This document shows positions 1 through 6,973 of a stretch of DNA of 7,800 bases, one piece after another. This stretch comes from Chloroflexota bacterium. Lineage in GTDB: Bacteria; Chloroflexota; Anaerolineae; Anaerolineales; UBA4823. The position numbers were made by a program, and so were the translations under genes. The DNA lies in assembly GCA_021849525.1 (NCBI GenBank), contig JAJZSS010000057.1:1-7800 (forward strand). The letters run 5' to 3'. The notes under the pieces are model-generated. The model was not told the origin of the DNA. It ran no database searches and saw nothing but the letters and a program-made list of their open reading frames with translations. Each line of letters starts with the position of its first letter. The first letter of the stretch is position 1.

Positions 1-60
1 AAAGAAAAGCAGGATCAGGGGAAATGACCAGGCCGGGAGAGCGGGCAGGCGCAGACGCAT
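1..60 (-). CDS. Start of a probable membrane or exported protein (partial, runs off left edge)
   Basis: Three bases after the alaS stop, an ATG (58-60, minus strand) opens a frame that stays open for all 20 codons to the window edge. The peptide begins MRLRLPALPAW and continues with a hydrophobic run ending PLILLFF. Two arginines followed by a hydrophobic stretch suit an N-terminal signal peptide or first membrane helix. The close spacing suggests translational coupling with alaS in one transcript. No good Shine-Dalgarno sequence precedes it in the alaS tail, which weakens the call, although coupling could compensate. Too little is visible to name a family. It could also be a chance frame in the trailer of alaS. 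Confidence 0.5.
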   Translation of the reverse strand, partial: MRLRLPALPAWSFPLILLFF

Positions 61-63
61 TGT

Positions 64-2805
64 TTAACGCAGGTGTTCTTTCAGCCAGTCTGGTACAGCC
101 GCCAGCACCTGGTCCAGGTTGCTGGCATCTTTACCGCCCGCCTGGGCCATGGTGGGGCGCCCGCCGCCACCGCCGCCCAGGGGCTTGGCCACGAATTTGA
201 CCAGCTCGCCGGCGTGCAGGCCGCGCGGCACCAGGTCATCGCTCAGCGCCGCGATCAGGTTGGGCCGCCCATCCTGCACCGAGGCCAGCACCACCGCGCT
301 GCCGCTCGGGTAGCGCTGGCGGAAGCGATCCACCATCTGGCGCATGGTATCGGCGTCGGCGTCTTCGAGGGTGGCAGTGAGCAGAGTCACGCCATCGACG
401 GTTTGGGTATTTGCCAGGCGTTCCAGGAATTCTGCGGCGGCCACTTTCTGGCGCAGGGCAGCGATTTGCTTGCGGGTGTTATGCTGGTCCTCCAGCAGGC
501 TCTGGACTTTCTCCATGATCTGTCCGGGTGTGGTCGCCAGCAGATCGGATGCAGTTTGCAGTGCCCGAAACCGGCGCTGGACTAATTCATAGGCGCCGCG
601 CCCGGTCACAGCTTCGATCCGCCGGATGCCGGCAGCCGCGCTGCCCTCGCTGGTGATCAGAAACAGGCCGATATCGCCCGTGTCGTCGACATGCGTGCCG
701 CCGCACAGCTCATTCGAGAACACTTCCGGCTCGCCGATGGTGATATTGCGCACCACTTCACCGTACTTCTCGCCGAAGAGCGCCATCGCCCCTTCAGCAA
801 TCGCCGTCTGGAGGGGTTTATAAGCGATTTGCAGAGCGTAATTGCCCAGGATCTCCTGATTAACCCCGGCTTCGATGGCGGCCAGCTGTTCGGCCGTCAG
901 CGCCTGAGGATGGGTGAAATCGAAGCGCAGCCGGTCTGGAGCAACCAGCGAGCCGGCCTGGCGGGCATGCTCGCCCAGCACAGCGTGCAGCTCGTGGTGC
1001 AGGAGATGGGTGGCGGTGTGATTGCGCATGATATCTTTGCGCCGCGCCGCATCGACCCGGGCGATGGCAAGATCGCCGCGGCGGGGGGTGCCGCTGATGA
1101 CTTCGCCGGCGTGCACAATCACCCCTGCAGCCGGTTTGCGCACATCGTCCACCCGGATTTCCCAGCGCGGTTCACCCGCCGCAACAACCATCCCGGTATC
1201 GGCAACCTGCCCACCTGAAGCCACGTAAAATCCAGTCTCCGGCAGCAGAATCTCGACTTTATCGCCCGTCTCAGCCTGCGCCACCGCGCTGCCCTGGCTG
1301 ATAATTGCCAGAACCTCGCCTTCGACCTCCAGCCACTGGTACGGATTATAGGCCACGCCTTCGTCGCTCAGCTTACCGCCTTTTTGTAATTCGATCAACA
1401 GACCCCGGTAGAAGGGGGCATCTTCGCCGCCCATCTCGCCGAAAGTCTCGCCGGCCCCCGAAGCCAGGCGGTGGGCGTCCATGGCCACCCGAAAGCCTTC
1501 TTCGTCCACGGCCAGATCCTGCTCGCCGGCCACATCCCGGGTTAATTCCAGCGGCAGCCCGTAGGTCGCATACAGCTCGAAAGCCTGGTCACCGGGTAAA
1601 GTCGCCTGTCCGGCGCCTCTCAGGCGTCCCAACAAGGTTTCCAGCTTCGCCATCCCACCTTCTACCGTTCGCTGGAAGCGCTGTTCTTCCTGGGTCAGGT
1701 TCGTCAGGATGGTTTTGCGGTTGCGGACCAGCTCGGGATAGAAATCGCCATACAGGGCGATGACTTGCTCGGCGACTCGCGCCAGGAATGGCTCGTGCAG
1801 GCCAAGCTTTCCGCCAAAGCGCGCGGCCCGGCGGATAATCATCCGGCAGACATAATTGCGCCCGGTGTTGCCCGGCACCACGCCATCGGCGATCAGGAAA
1901 GTGCAGGCCCTGGCATGGTCGGCGATCACCCGGTAGGGAGTGGTATCGGCATCCCGCTGAGCATCACTTTGCCCGCTGAGCTCCTGGACCACGTCCAGCA
2001 GGGGAGCCAGGAGGTCGGTCTTGTAATTCGAGTCCACGCCCTGCAGTACAGAGACGATCCTCTCGAAGCCCATGCCCGTATCCACGTGGCGGGCGGGCAG
2101 CGGCTCGAGGGTGTTCGGTCCGGTGCGGTTATACTGGATGAATACCAGGTTCCACAGCTCCAGGAAGCGGGTGCAGTCCCCATTGACCTGGCAGACATGC
2201 CCGGGAACCTGCTGCTTGTTGCAGAATTCTGGTCCGCGGTCGATATGGATCTCGGAGCAGGGTCCGCAGGGTCCCGTATCCGCCATCTCCCAGAAATTGT
2301 CTTTGCGCCCGAAGAACAGGATGTGCTCGGGCAGGATACCCGTCTGCTGCCGCCACCAATAGGCGGCTTCGTCATCGCGCTCGATCTGGCCTTTTTCATC
2401 CTCGAAGCAGGTAGCATACAGAGTCTCGCGGGGCAGTTTCCAGACTTCCGTCAGCAGCTGCCAGGCCCAGGTGATGGCTTCTTTCTTGTAATAATCCCCA
2501 AACGACCAGTTGCCCAGCATTTCGAAGAAGGTATGGTGGGTGTCGTCGCGGCCTACATCCTCCAGGTCATTGTGCTTGCCCGCCACGCGCATGCATTTCT
2601 GCGAGTTGGTTGCCCGCGTGTAATCGCGCCGGTCCGTTCCCAGGAAGATATCTTTAAACTGCACCATCCCGGCATTGGTGAACAGCAGGGTCTGATCGCC
2701 GCCCGGAACCAGCGACGAGGAGGGTACAAAGGTGTGGCGATGTTCTGCAAAAAAATCGATAAAGGTCTGGCGGATTTTGGCGCCGCTGAATTCTGGTGGG
2801 ATCAT
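64..2805 (-). CDS. alaS: Alanine--tRNA ligase (AlaRS)
   Basis: This cytoplasmic class II synthetase charges tRNA-Ala with alanine using ATP and clears mischarged Ser/Gly-tRNA-Ala. The 913-residue frame is full length (E. coli AlaRS is about 875). The N-terminal catalytic domain shows motif 1 around TNAGMVQFKDIFLG (43-56), motif 2 around residues 89-111 (HHTFFEMLGNW) and motif 3 GMGFERI (244-250). The editing domain carries HTATH (H596, H600) and CGGTH (C701, H705), the four zinc-binding ligands of the family, so proofreading should be intact. A coiled-coil stretch at about 760-795 leads to the C-Ala domain with the glycine-rich GGGGGGRP (877-884). A Cys-rich insert (C180, C183, C195, C205, C211) lies in the catalytic domain. 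ATG at 2805 gives the usual family start; a weak GGATGGAAG lies just upstream. Identity is certain. Confidence 0.98.
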   Translation of the reverse strand: MIPPEFSGAKIRQTFIDFFAEHRHTFVPSSSLVPGGDQTLLFTNAGMVQFKDIFLGTDRRDYTRATNSQKCMRVAGKHNDLEDVGRDDTHHTFFEMLGNWSFGDYYKKEAITWAWQLLTEVWKLPRETLYATCFEDEKGQIERDDEAAYWWRQQTGILPEHILFFGRKDNFWEMADTGPCGPCSEIHIDRGPEFCNKQQVPGHVCQVNGDCTRFLELWNLVFIQYNRTGPNTLEPLPARHVDTGMGFERIVSVLQGVDSNYKTDLLAPLLDVVQELSGQSDAQRDADTTPYRVIADHARACTFLIADGVVPGNTGRNYVCRMIIRRAARFGGKLGLHEPFLARVAEQVIALYGDFYPELVRNRKTILTNLTQEEQRFQRTVEGGMAKLETLLGRLRGAGQATLPGDQAFELYATYGLPLELTRDVAGEQDLAVDEEGFRVAMDAHRLASGAGETFGEMGGEDAPFYRGLLIELQKGGKLSDEGVAYNPYQWLEVEGEVLAIISQGSAVAQAETGDKVEILLPETGFYVASGGQVADTGMVVAAGEPRWEIRVDDVRKPAAGVIVHAGEVISGTPRRGDLAIARVDAARRKDIMRNHTATHLLHHELHAVLGEHARQAGSLVAPDRLRFDFTHPQALTAEQLAAIEAGVNQEILGNYALQIAYKPLQTAIAEGAMALFGEKYGEVVRNITIGEPEVFSNELCGGTHVDDTGDIGLFLITSEGSAAAGIRRIEAVTGRGAYELVQRRFRALQTASDLLATTPGQIMEKVQSLLEDQHNTRKQIAALRQKVAAAEFLERLANTQTVDGVTLLTATLEDADADTMRQMVDRFRQRYPSGSAVVLASVQDGRPNLIAALSDDLVPRGLHAGELVKFVAKPLGGGGGGRPTMAQAGGKDASNLDQVLAAVPDWLKEHLR

Positions 2806-2866
2806 ACACTTCCATCCATGTTGGGTTGAGGTTTAAGACCAGGGGTGTGGCCTGTAGATTTTATGA

Positions 2867-2874
2867 ATTATAAT
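2867..2874. promoter_or_regulatory. Palindromic ATTATAAT: candidate shared -10 box of divergent promoters
   Basis: The 8-base palindrome ATTATAAT contains TATAAT on the plus strand (2869-2874) and on the minus strand (2872-2867). It sits in the only clearly AT-rich patch (about 2854-2878) between alaS and the rightward membrane-protein gene. A plus-strand start near 2881 would give a leader of roughly 33 bases to ATG 2914; a minus-strand start near 2860 would give about 55 bases to the alaS ATG. No convincing -35 hexamer is visible at 16-18 bases in either direction, so the call rests on the -10 match, location and base composition. One RNA polymerase at a time could use such a shared box. 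Confidence 0.4.
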
Positions 2875-2913
2875 CCATCCCAATCTCCAATCCATATGTA
2901 CAGGCAATCATCG

Positions 2914-4467
2914 ATGAACCGATACCTTTACTTCGCCGTGTTCGCGTCGGGCATGACCGTCCTGGCCCTCGAGCTGGCAGCCTCCCGCTTGCTGGGCAGC
3001 TCCTTTGGCACCAGCAACCTGGTATGGGCCAGCATTATTGGCCTGATCCTGATCTACCTGACGGTGGGGTATTTCGTCGGCGGGCGCTGGGCAGATCGCT
3101 CCCCCTACCCCCAAACAATGTATACCGTGATGGCCTGGGGCGCGTTTAGCGCCGGTCTGATCCCGGCAGTTGCTCGCCCGGTGCTGCGCATGGCTGCCAA
3201 TGCCTTCGATCAGCTCCAGATTGCCGTTCTGGTCGGTTCCTTTGTCGCCATGTTGATTCTGTTCCTGGTGCCGATCACGTTACTCGGAACCATGTCGCCG
3301 TTTGCCATCCGGCTGGCAATCAGCGACCCCCAAAAAGCCGGGATGGTTTCCGGGCGCATCTACGCCATTTCTACCCTGGGTTCGTTCATCGGGACGTTCC
3401 TGCCCGAGCTGCTTTTGATCCCCATCATTGGCACAGCCTATACTTTCCTGGCTTTCAGCCTGTTTTTGCTGCTGGTGGCTTTCGGCGGTTTGTGGCTGTC
3501 TACTGGCTGGCGCAGTGTCTTGCGCCTGGCCTGGATGCCGCTGGTTCTCATTGGCGTGGGCGTATTCCTGGCCGGCGCGCCGATCAAGAATACAACCGGG
3601 CAGATTTTTGAGACCGAATCCTCTTACAACTATATCCAGGTGCTCGAGGTCGATGGCTATCGCTACCTGCGCCTGAACGAAGGTCAGGGGATCCATTCGG
3701 CCTGGCATCCCACCGAGTTAACCTATGATGGCCCCTGGGAGCAGTTCCTGGCTGGGCCTTTTTTCAGCCCGCAGATCAACGATCCCGAAGATGTGAAAAG
3801 TATGGCGATCATCGGCCTGGCAGCCGGTACCAGCGCCCGCCAGGCTACAGCAGTCTTTGGCCCGATCCCCATCGATGGCTATGAGATTGATCCGGAGATC
3901 ATTGCAGTAGGGCAGGAATATTTTGATATGAATATGCCCAACCTGAATGCAATCGCCGAGGATGGGCGCTGGGGGCTGGAGCACAGCGGGCGCCATTATA
4001 CCCTGATCGGTGTGGATGCCTACCGCCCGCCGTATATTCCCTGGCACCTGACTACGCGCGAGTTTTTCCAATCCGTCTACGATCATTTAGATGACGACGG
4101 TGTGATGGTGGTCAACGTCGGGCGCGCCCCGGATGACCGCCGACTGATCGACGCCCTGGTCGGGACGATCCAGGCAGTCTTTCCCACGGTGCATGTGATG
4201 GACCTGCCCGGTACTTTTAATTCTATTCTCTACGCCACCCGCCAGCCAACCCGAGTGGATGACCTGTATCAGAATGTGCTGTACCTGTATACGCGCGGCG
4301 ATGTCCATCCCCTGCTGATCCAGGCCCTGACCAAACTGGTGACGAACCTGCAGCCCACGCCGCAGAGCGAGACTGTCTATACCGATGACTGGGCCCCGAT
4401 CGAATTAATGACCAACAGTATGGTATTGAAATTTGTGTTGCTAGGTGATATGGAGAGGTTAAAATGA
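2914..4467 (+). CDS. Polytopic membrane protein fused to a spermidine-synthase-like domain
   Basis: Numbering is from ATG 2914 (517 residues). Residues about 7-221 form roughly seven hydrophobic helices, opening with the FASGMTVLALELAASRLLG pattern typical of fused MFS/spermidine-synthase-like proteins. Residues about 233-450 are a Rossmann, SAM-type domain: glycine loop GLAAGTS (301-307), acidic strand end YEID (323-326), ED (349-350) and VDAY (367-370). True aminopropyltransferases have GGGDGG and a D-x-x-D-P loop; here the first Asp of the glycine loop is Ala, and only one loop Asp (D368) remains. A canonical spermidine synthase activity is therefore doubtful; a membrane-linked SAM-type transferase is the safest description. 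The frame stays open upstream to GTG 2845, with ATG at 2863 and 2896. I prefer 2914 because family members begin just before helix 1 and the candidate -10 box lies at 2869-2874. No start has a good ribosome binding site. It overlaps the next gene by ATGA. Confidence 0.85.
   Translation: MNRYLYFAVFASGMTVLALELAASRLLGSSFGTSNLVWASIIGLILIYLTVGYFVGGRWADRSPYPQTMYTVMAWGAFSAGLIPAVARPVLRMAANAFDQLQIAVLVGSFVAMLILFLVPITLLGTMSPFAIRLAISDPQKAGMVSGRIYAISTLGSFIGTFLPELLLIPIIGTAYTFLAFSLFLLLVAFGGLWLSTGWRSVLRLAWMPLVLIGVGVFLAGAPIKNTTGQIFETESSYNYIQVLEVDGYRYLRLNEGQGIHSAWHPTELTYDGPWEQFLAGPFFSPQINDPEDVKSMAIIGLAAGTSARQATAVFGPIPIDGYEIDPEIIAVGQEYFDMNMPNLNAIAEDGRWGLEHSGRHYTLIGVDAYRPPYIPWHLTTREFFQSVYDHLDDDGVMVVNVGRAPDDRRLIDALVGTIQAVFPTVHVMDLPGTFNSILYATRQPTRVDDLYQNVLYLYTRGDVHPLLIQALTKLVTNLQPTPQSETVYTDDWAPIELMTNSMVLKFVLLGDMERLK
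4452..4458 (+). promoter_or_regulatory. Strong ribosome binding site for the DUF1461 gene
   Basis: GGAGAGG ends five bases before the ATG at 4464 and lies inside the last codons of the preceding gene. It fixes the start of the downstream gene and shows that the ATGA overlap is a real translational junction. Confidence 0.8.
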
Positions 4468-5132
4468 GCGATTCATTCTGGATGCGGTCTGCCAGCTGGC
4501 TGGTTGCCTTGCTTACCCCGGTGATCATCATACTGGCAGTTGTCCGCCTGCTGATCAACCCGGCTTTGCTGAGCTTTGAATACAATACCCCAGGTTTCCC
4601 GGATGATTCGTATGGGTTCACCCGGGAAGATCGCTTGCACTGGGGGTACTATGCCGTCACTTACCTGGTGAACGATGCCGGCATCGAATATCTGGGCGAT
4701 CTGCGCTTTGATGACGGCACTCCGGTCTTCAATGAGCGTGAGCTGGGCCATATGGTGGATGTGAAAATTCTCGTCCAGGCTGCGATTAAAGTCCTGCTGG
4801 TTGCTGCCGTGGCTATGCTGCTGTTGGGGCTGTGGGCCTGGCGGGGAGGCTGGCTGGATGGGTTTAAAGCCGCCCTGGTGCGGGGCGGCTGGCTGACCAT
4901 CTTCTTATTTGCCGGCGTGATTCTGTTTGTGGTGCTCAGTTTTGGGGTGATTTTTGTGGCATTCCACGAAGCGTTCTTCGATCCTGGCACCTGGACGTTC
5001 TACTACAGCGATACCCTGATCCGGATGTACCCCGAGCGCTTCTGGCGGGATATGTTTTTCTATGTCGGCGGGTTATCGATCCTGGCTGCCCTGGGGTTGA
5101 TCCTGGGGCTGCGCAAACGCCGCCGCGCTTAA
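4464..5132 (+). CDS. DUF1461/TIGR01906-type integral membrane protein
   Basis: The 222-residue protein has four predicted helices (about 9-31, 102-124, 142-166, 198-215), a roughly 70-residue loop between helices 1 and 2, and a basic tail (RKRRRA). The loop ends with NERELGHMVDVK (90-101), and after helix 3 come FHEAFFDPGTW (167-177) and DTLIRMYPERFW (183-194). From memory these blocks match the family described as integral membrane protein TIGR01906 / DUF1461, whose function is unknown. The start is fixed by GGAGAGG five bases upstream and by overlap with the stop of the preceding gene, so both proteins are probably made from one mRNA and may act together in the membrane. Its stop shares TTAA with the convergent gene on the other strand. 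Membrane location is clear; the biochemical role cannot be read from the sequence. Confidence 0.82.
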   Translation: MSDSFWMRSASWLVALLTPVIIILAVVRLLINPALLSFEYNTPGFPDDSYGFTREDRLHWGYYAVTYLVNDAGIEYLGDLRFDDGTPVFNERELGHMVDVKILVQAAIKVLLVAAVAMLLLGLWAWRGGWLDGFKAALVRGGWLTIFLFAGVILFVVLSFGVIFVAFHEAFFDPGTWTFYYSDTLIRMYPERFWRDMFFYVGGLSILAALGLILGLRKRRRA

Positions 5133-6970
5133 CGCTGGCGGGCGGCATACAGCTCGCGTAAATTCTCCCAGATGATGTAGCCTCCGGCAGCCAGTACCGC
5201 GGCTACTGCCAGGTACCAGAAGAACTTCCAGATCAAGACCAGCATGGCCACCACCGCCAGCCCGATGGTCAGGCTGTTAATGAGCTGAGGCAGCTGGCGG
5301 CGAAACCCCGATTCCAGGAAGATAAACATCGAGATCAAGACCACCAGCCCGGCAATGAAGTGCTGGCGATAGAAGATCATCAGCGCCACGAAGCCGATCA
5401 TCAATATACCAATGCTCACTGCGCTCCACAGCTCGACCAAACGGTTAATGCGCATTTCTGGCTCCCGCGCGGGCCGCACGCGCGGATAGGGCGTGAGGGG
5501 CTTGCTCCCCGAACGGAGCTGATCCTCCAGGCTTTGCAAGGCTTCCAGCTCGCTGCGCTGCTGGGAGAGCTGCGCCCGCAGGTCGCCTAAAGCCTGAGAG
5601 TCCTTTTGGAGCCGCCGGCGCTGGTCGATCCACAGCTGTTTCAGGTGCGGTTGGCGGCTGAGGGCAGTGACTTCGATGCTTAAGCCCGCCAGCTCCTGGC
5701 TGCGGATGTCTGCCAGCTCGGCCAGCTCGCCGGTTGTTTCAGCCAGCGCGGCCTTGCGGTGGACCAGATGCTCGAGGACCAGTGACGGCGGAGGGATTTT
5801 ATCCATCCCCGCCCAGCCGGTTGGATCGTGCCAGGCGCGCCGCACGCTGCCATCCCGGTTGTACATCGGTCCGGCAGGTGCGTTTTCTCCCGAAAAAGGA
5901 TCCTGGGTATATAAGCCCCACAGACCGCGATAGGATTGCACCCAACCAGGGATCGGATCGAGCAGCACCGGTTCGCCCCAGCCAATTTGCTGCCCGGGGC
6001 CAATCGCCACGCCGTCGCCGCGGGCATAATCGATGAATGGGACGCGCAGCGCGAAGACCTCCTGCAGCTGCAGGGGGTTGGGGGAGGTATTTTTCTGGGC
6101 ACTAAAGCGATTCCACCAGGCCGCCAGCTGGCGTAGGAGGCGTGAAACCGGGGCGAAAACCGGTACTTCCAGCTCAGCCAGGTGCTCGCCGGGGCTGAAA
6201 TAGCTGGCATGCGAGCCGGCACCGGCGTAGATCACCGGGTGATCACCTGCCTTTTCCAGATCCGGGTCTTCCCAATGGCGGCGAATGCTATCTCCGGATT
6301 CTTCATGGAGGGCGTAAGCCACCCATTCGGGCTTAAGCTTGCCGTCTTTGCTTTCGTAAAGGTAAATGTGGATCATTTCCCAGTCGGCTTCGTGATCGTT
6401 GACGCCAAAGAAGCCAGACCGCCAGTTGTTGAAGGCGTAAAAGAACCAATACTGTAAGACGATCCAGCCGTCCTGGTGGATCACCCGGCCATAATAAATT
6501 GGATGCGGTTGGGTATTCGAAACCCGCTCGTATTCCCGGGCGGCTGCCGCGCTGGTATCACCCCGCACCCGGCCGCGCAGTACCAGGGTGAGCGAGAACA
6601 GCAGGTCCAGGACGCGCGAAATAAAGCCCACCCGCGCCAGCCGGCCGAGACCCGCGTCAAACCGTTTGGATAATTTGCGCTGTTTGATCTGTTCCTGTGT
6701 GTAGGCAATCATCTCGCGCAGTTCAAGCGGTTCGATGAATTTTAAATACTGGATTTCGGAGGGACCAGTAACCGGCATCTGGGCGAGCTTTTCAAGGTCC
6801 AGCTGGCCCTGGCTGGCAAGCTGAACTGGCGGTTGCCCCGGTACCTGGACCCACAGGCTGGCATCGCCCACATAGCTGCCTACATCCATCGGGAAGAAGG
6901 ATTCACCGTGGGTGTAGCGGATCACCGGCTCATACTGGCGGAGCAGCTCCAATTGTCTATCAGGCAGCAT
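5129..6970 (-). CDS. Vps62-like domain protein with coiled coil and C-terminal membrane helices
   Basis: 613 residues with no signal peptide. The N-terminal block YEPVIRYTHGESFFPMDV (13-30) fits the opening of Vps62/DUF946-like domains. It is followed by a core with QDGWIVLQYWFFYAFNNW (166-183), NDHEADWE (191-198) and PVIYAGAGSHASYF (245-258), matching the family pattern H-x-x-DWE then GSHA-Y. A further block (about 345-399) contains YRGLWGLYTQDPFSGENAPAGP and WHDPTGWAGMDK, which look conserved and structural. Residues about 396-490 are rich in Leu, Glu, Gln and Arg with heptad character, a probable coiled coil. Three or four hydrophobic segments follow (about 517-534, 538-553, 566-583, 584-600). 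The likely layout is a soluble domain on a coiled-coil stalk anchored in the membrane. It begins three bases after the stop of a small membrane protein gene, using GGAGA eight bases upstream, so the two are probably co-translated. Function is unknown; the family assignment is from motif recall. Confidence 0.8.
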   Translation of the reverse strand: MLPDRQLELLRQYEPVIRYTHGESFFPMDVGSYVGDASLWVQVPGQPPVQLASQGQLDLEKLAQMPVTGPSEIQYLKFIEPLELREMIAYTQEQIKQRKLSKRFDAGLGRLARVGFISRVLDLLFSLTLVLRGRVRGDTSAAAAREYERVSNTQPHPIYYGRVIHQDGWIVLQYWFFYAFNNWRSGFFGVNDHEADWEMIHIYLYESKDGKLKPEWVAYALHEESGDSIRRHWEDPDLEKAGDHPVIYAGAGSHASYFSPGEHLAELEVPVFAPVSRLLRQLAAWWNRFSAQKNTSPNPLQLQEVFALRVPFIDYARGDGVAIGPGQQIGWGEPVLLDPIPGWVQSYRGLWGLYTQDPFSGENAPAGPMYNRDGSVRRAWHDPTGWAGMDKIPPPSLVLEHLVHRKAALAETTGELAELADIRSQELAGLSIEVTALSRQPHLKQLWIDQRRRLQKDSQALGDLRAQLSQQRSELEALQSLEDQLRSGSKPLTPYPRVRPAREPEMRINRLVELWSAVSIGILMIGFVALMIFYRQHFIAGLVVLISMFIFLESGFRRQLPQLINSLTIGLAVVAMLVLIWKFFWYLAVAAVLAAGGYIIWENLRELYAARQR

Positions 6971-6973
6971 CCT

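Noticed and set aside
73..1218. Further plus-strand frames opposite the C-terminal half of alaS (73-585, 691-1218)
   Set aside because: They are shadows of the alaS codons; the peptides have no recognisable motif and no upstream signals.
1765..2829. Plus-strand 354-codon open frame antisense to alaS
   Set aside because: It lies almost entirely opposite the N-terminal half of alaS, whose motifs are intact. Its peptide shows no domain pattern or ribosome binding site; long antisense frames are expected from GC-biased codon use.
2806..2913. T-box or other riboswitch in the alaS leader
   Set aside because: The leader is at most about 100 bases, with no long hairpins, no T-box sequence and no terminator-like structure.
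3280..4086. Minus-strand frames opposite the spermidine-synthase-like gene
   Set aside because: Low-complexity Gln/Arg/Gly-rich peptides typical of antisense translation of a membrane protein gene; no start signals.
2914..4467. Assignment as genuine speE (polyamine synthesis)
   Set aside because: The GGGDGG and D-x-x-D-P signatures are not intact and the gene is fused to a membrane domain.
5680..6222. Minus-strand 180-codon alternate frame inside the Vps62-like gene
   Set aside because: It overlaps a frame with clear conserved blocks on the same strand; the peptide is Ser/Arg/Pro-rich and looks like out-of-frame translation.
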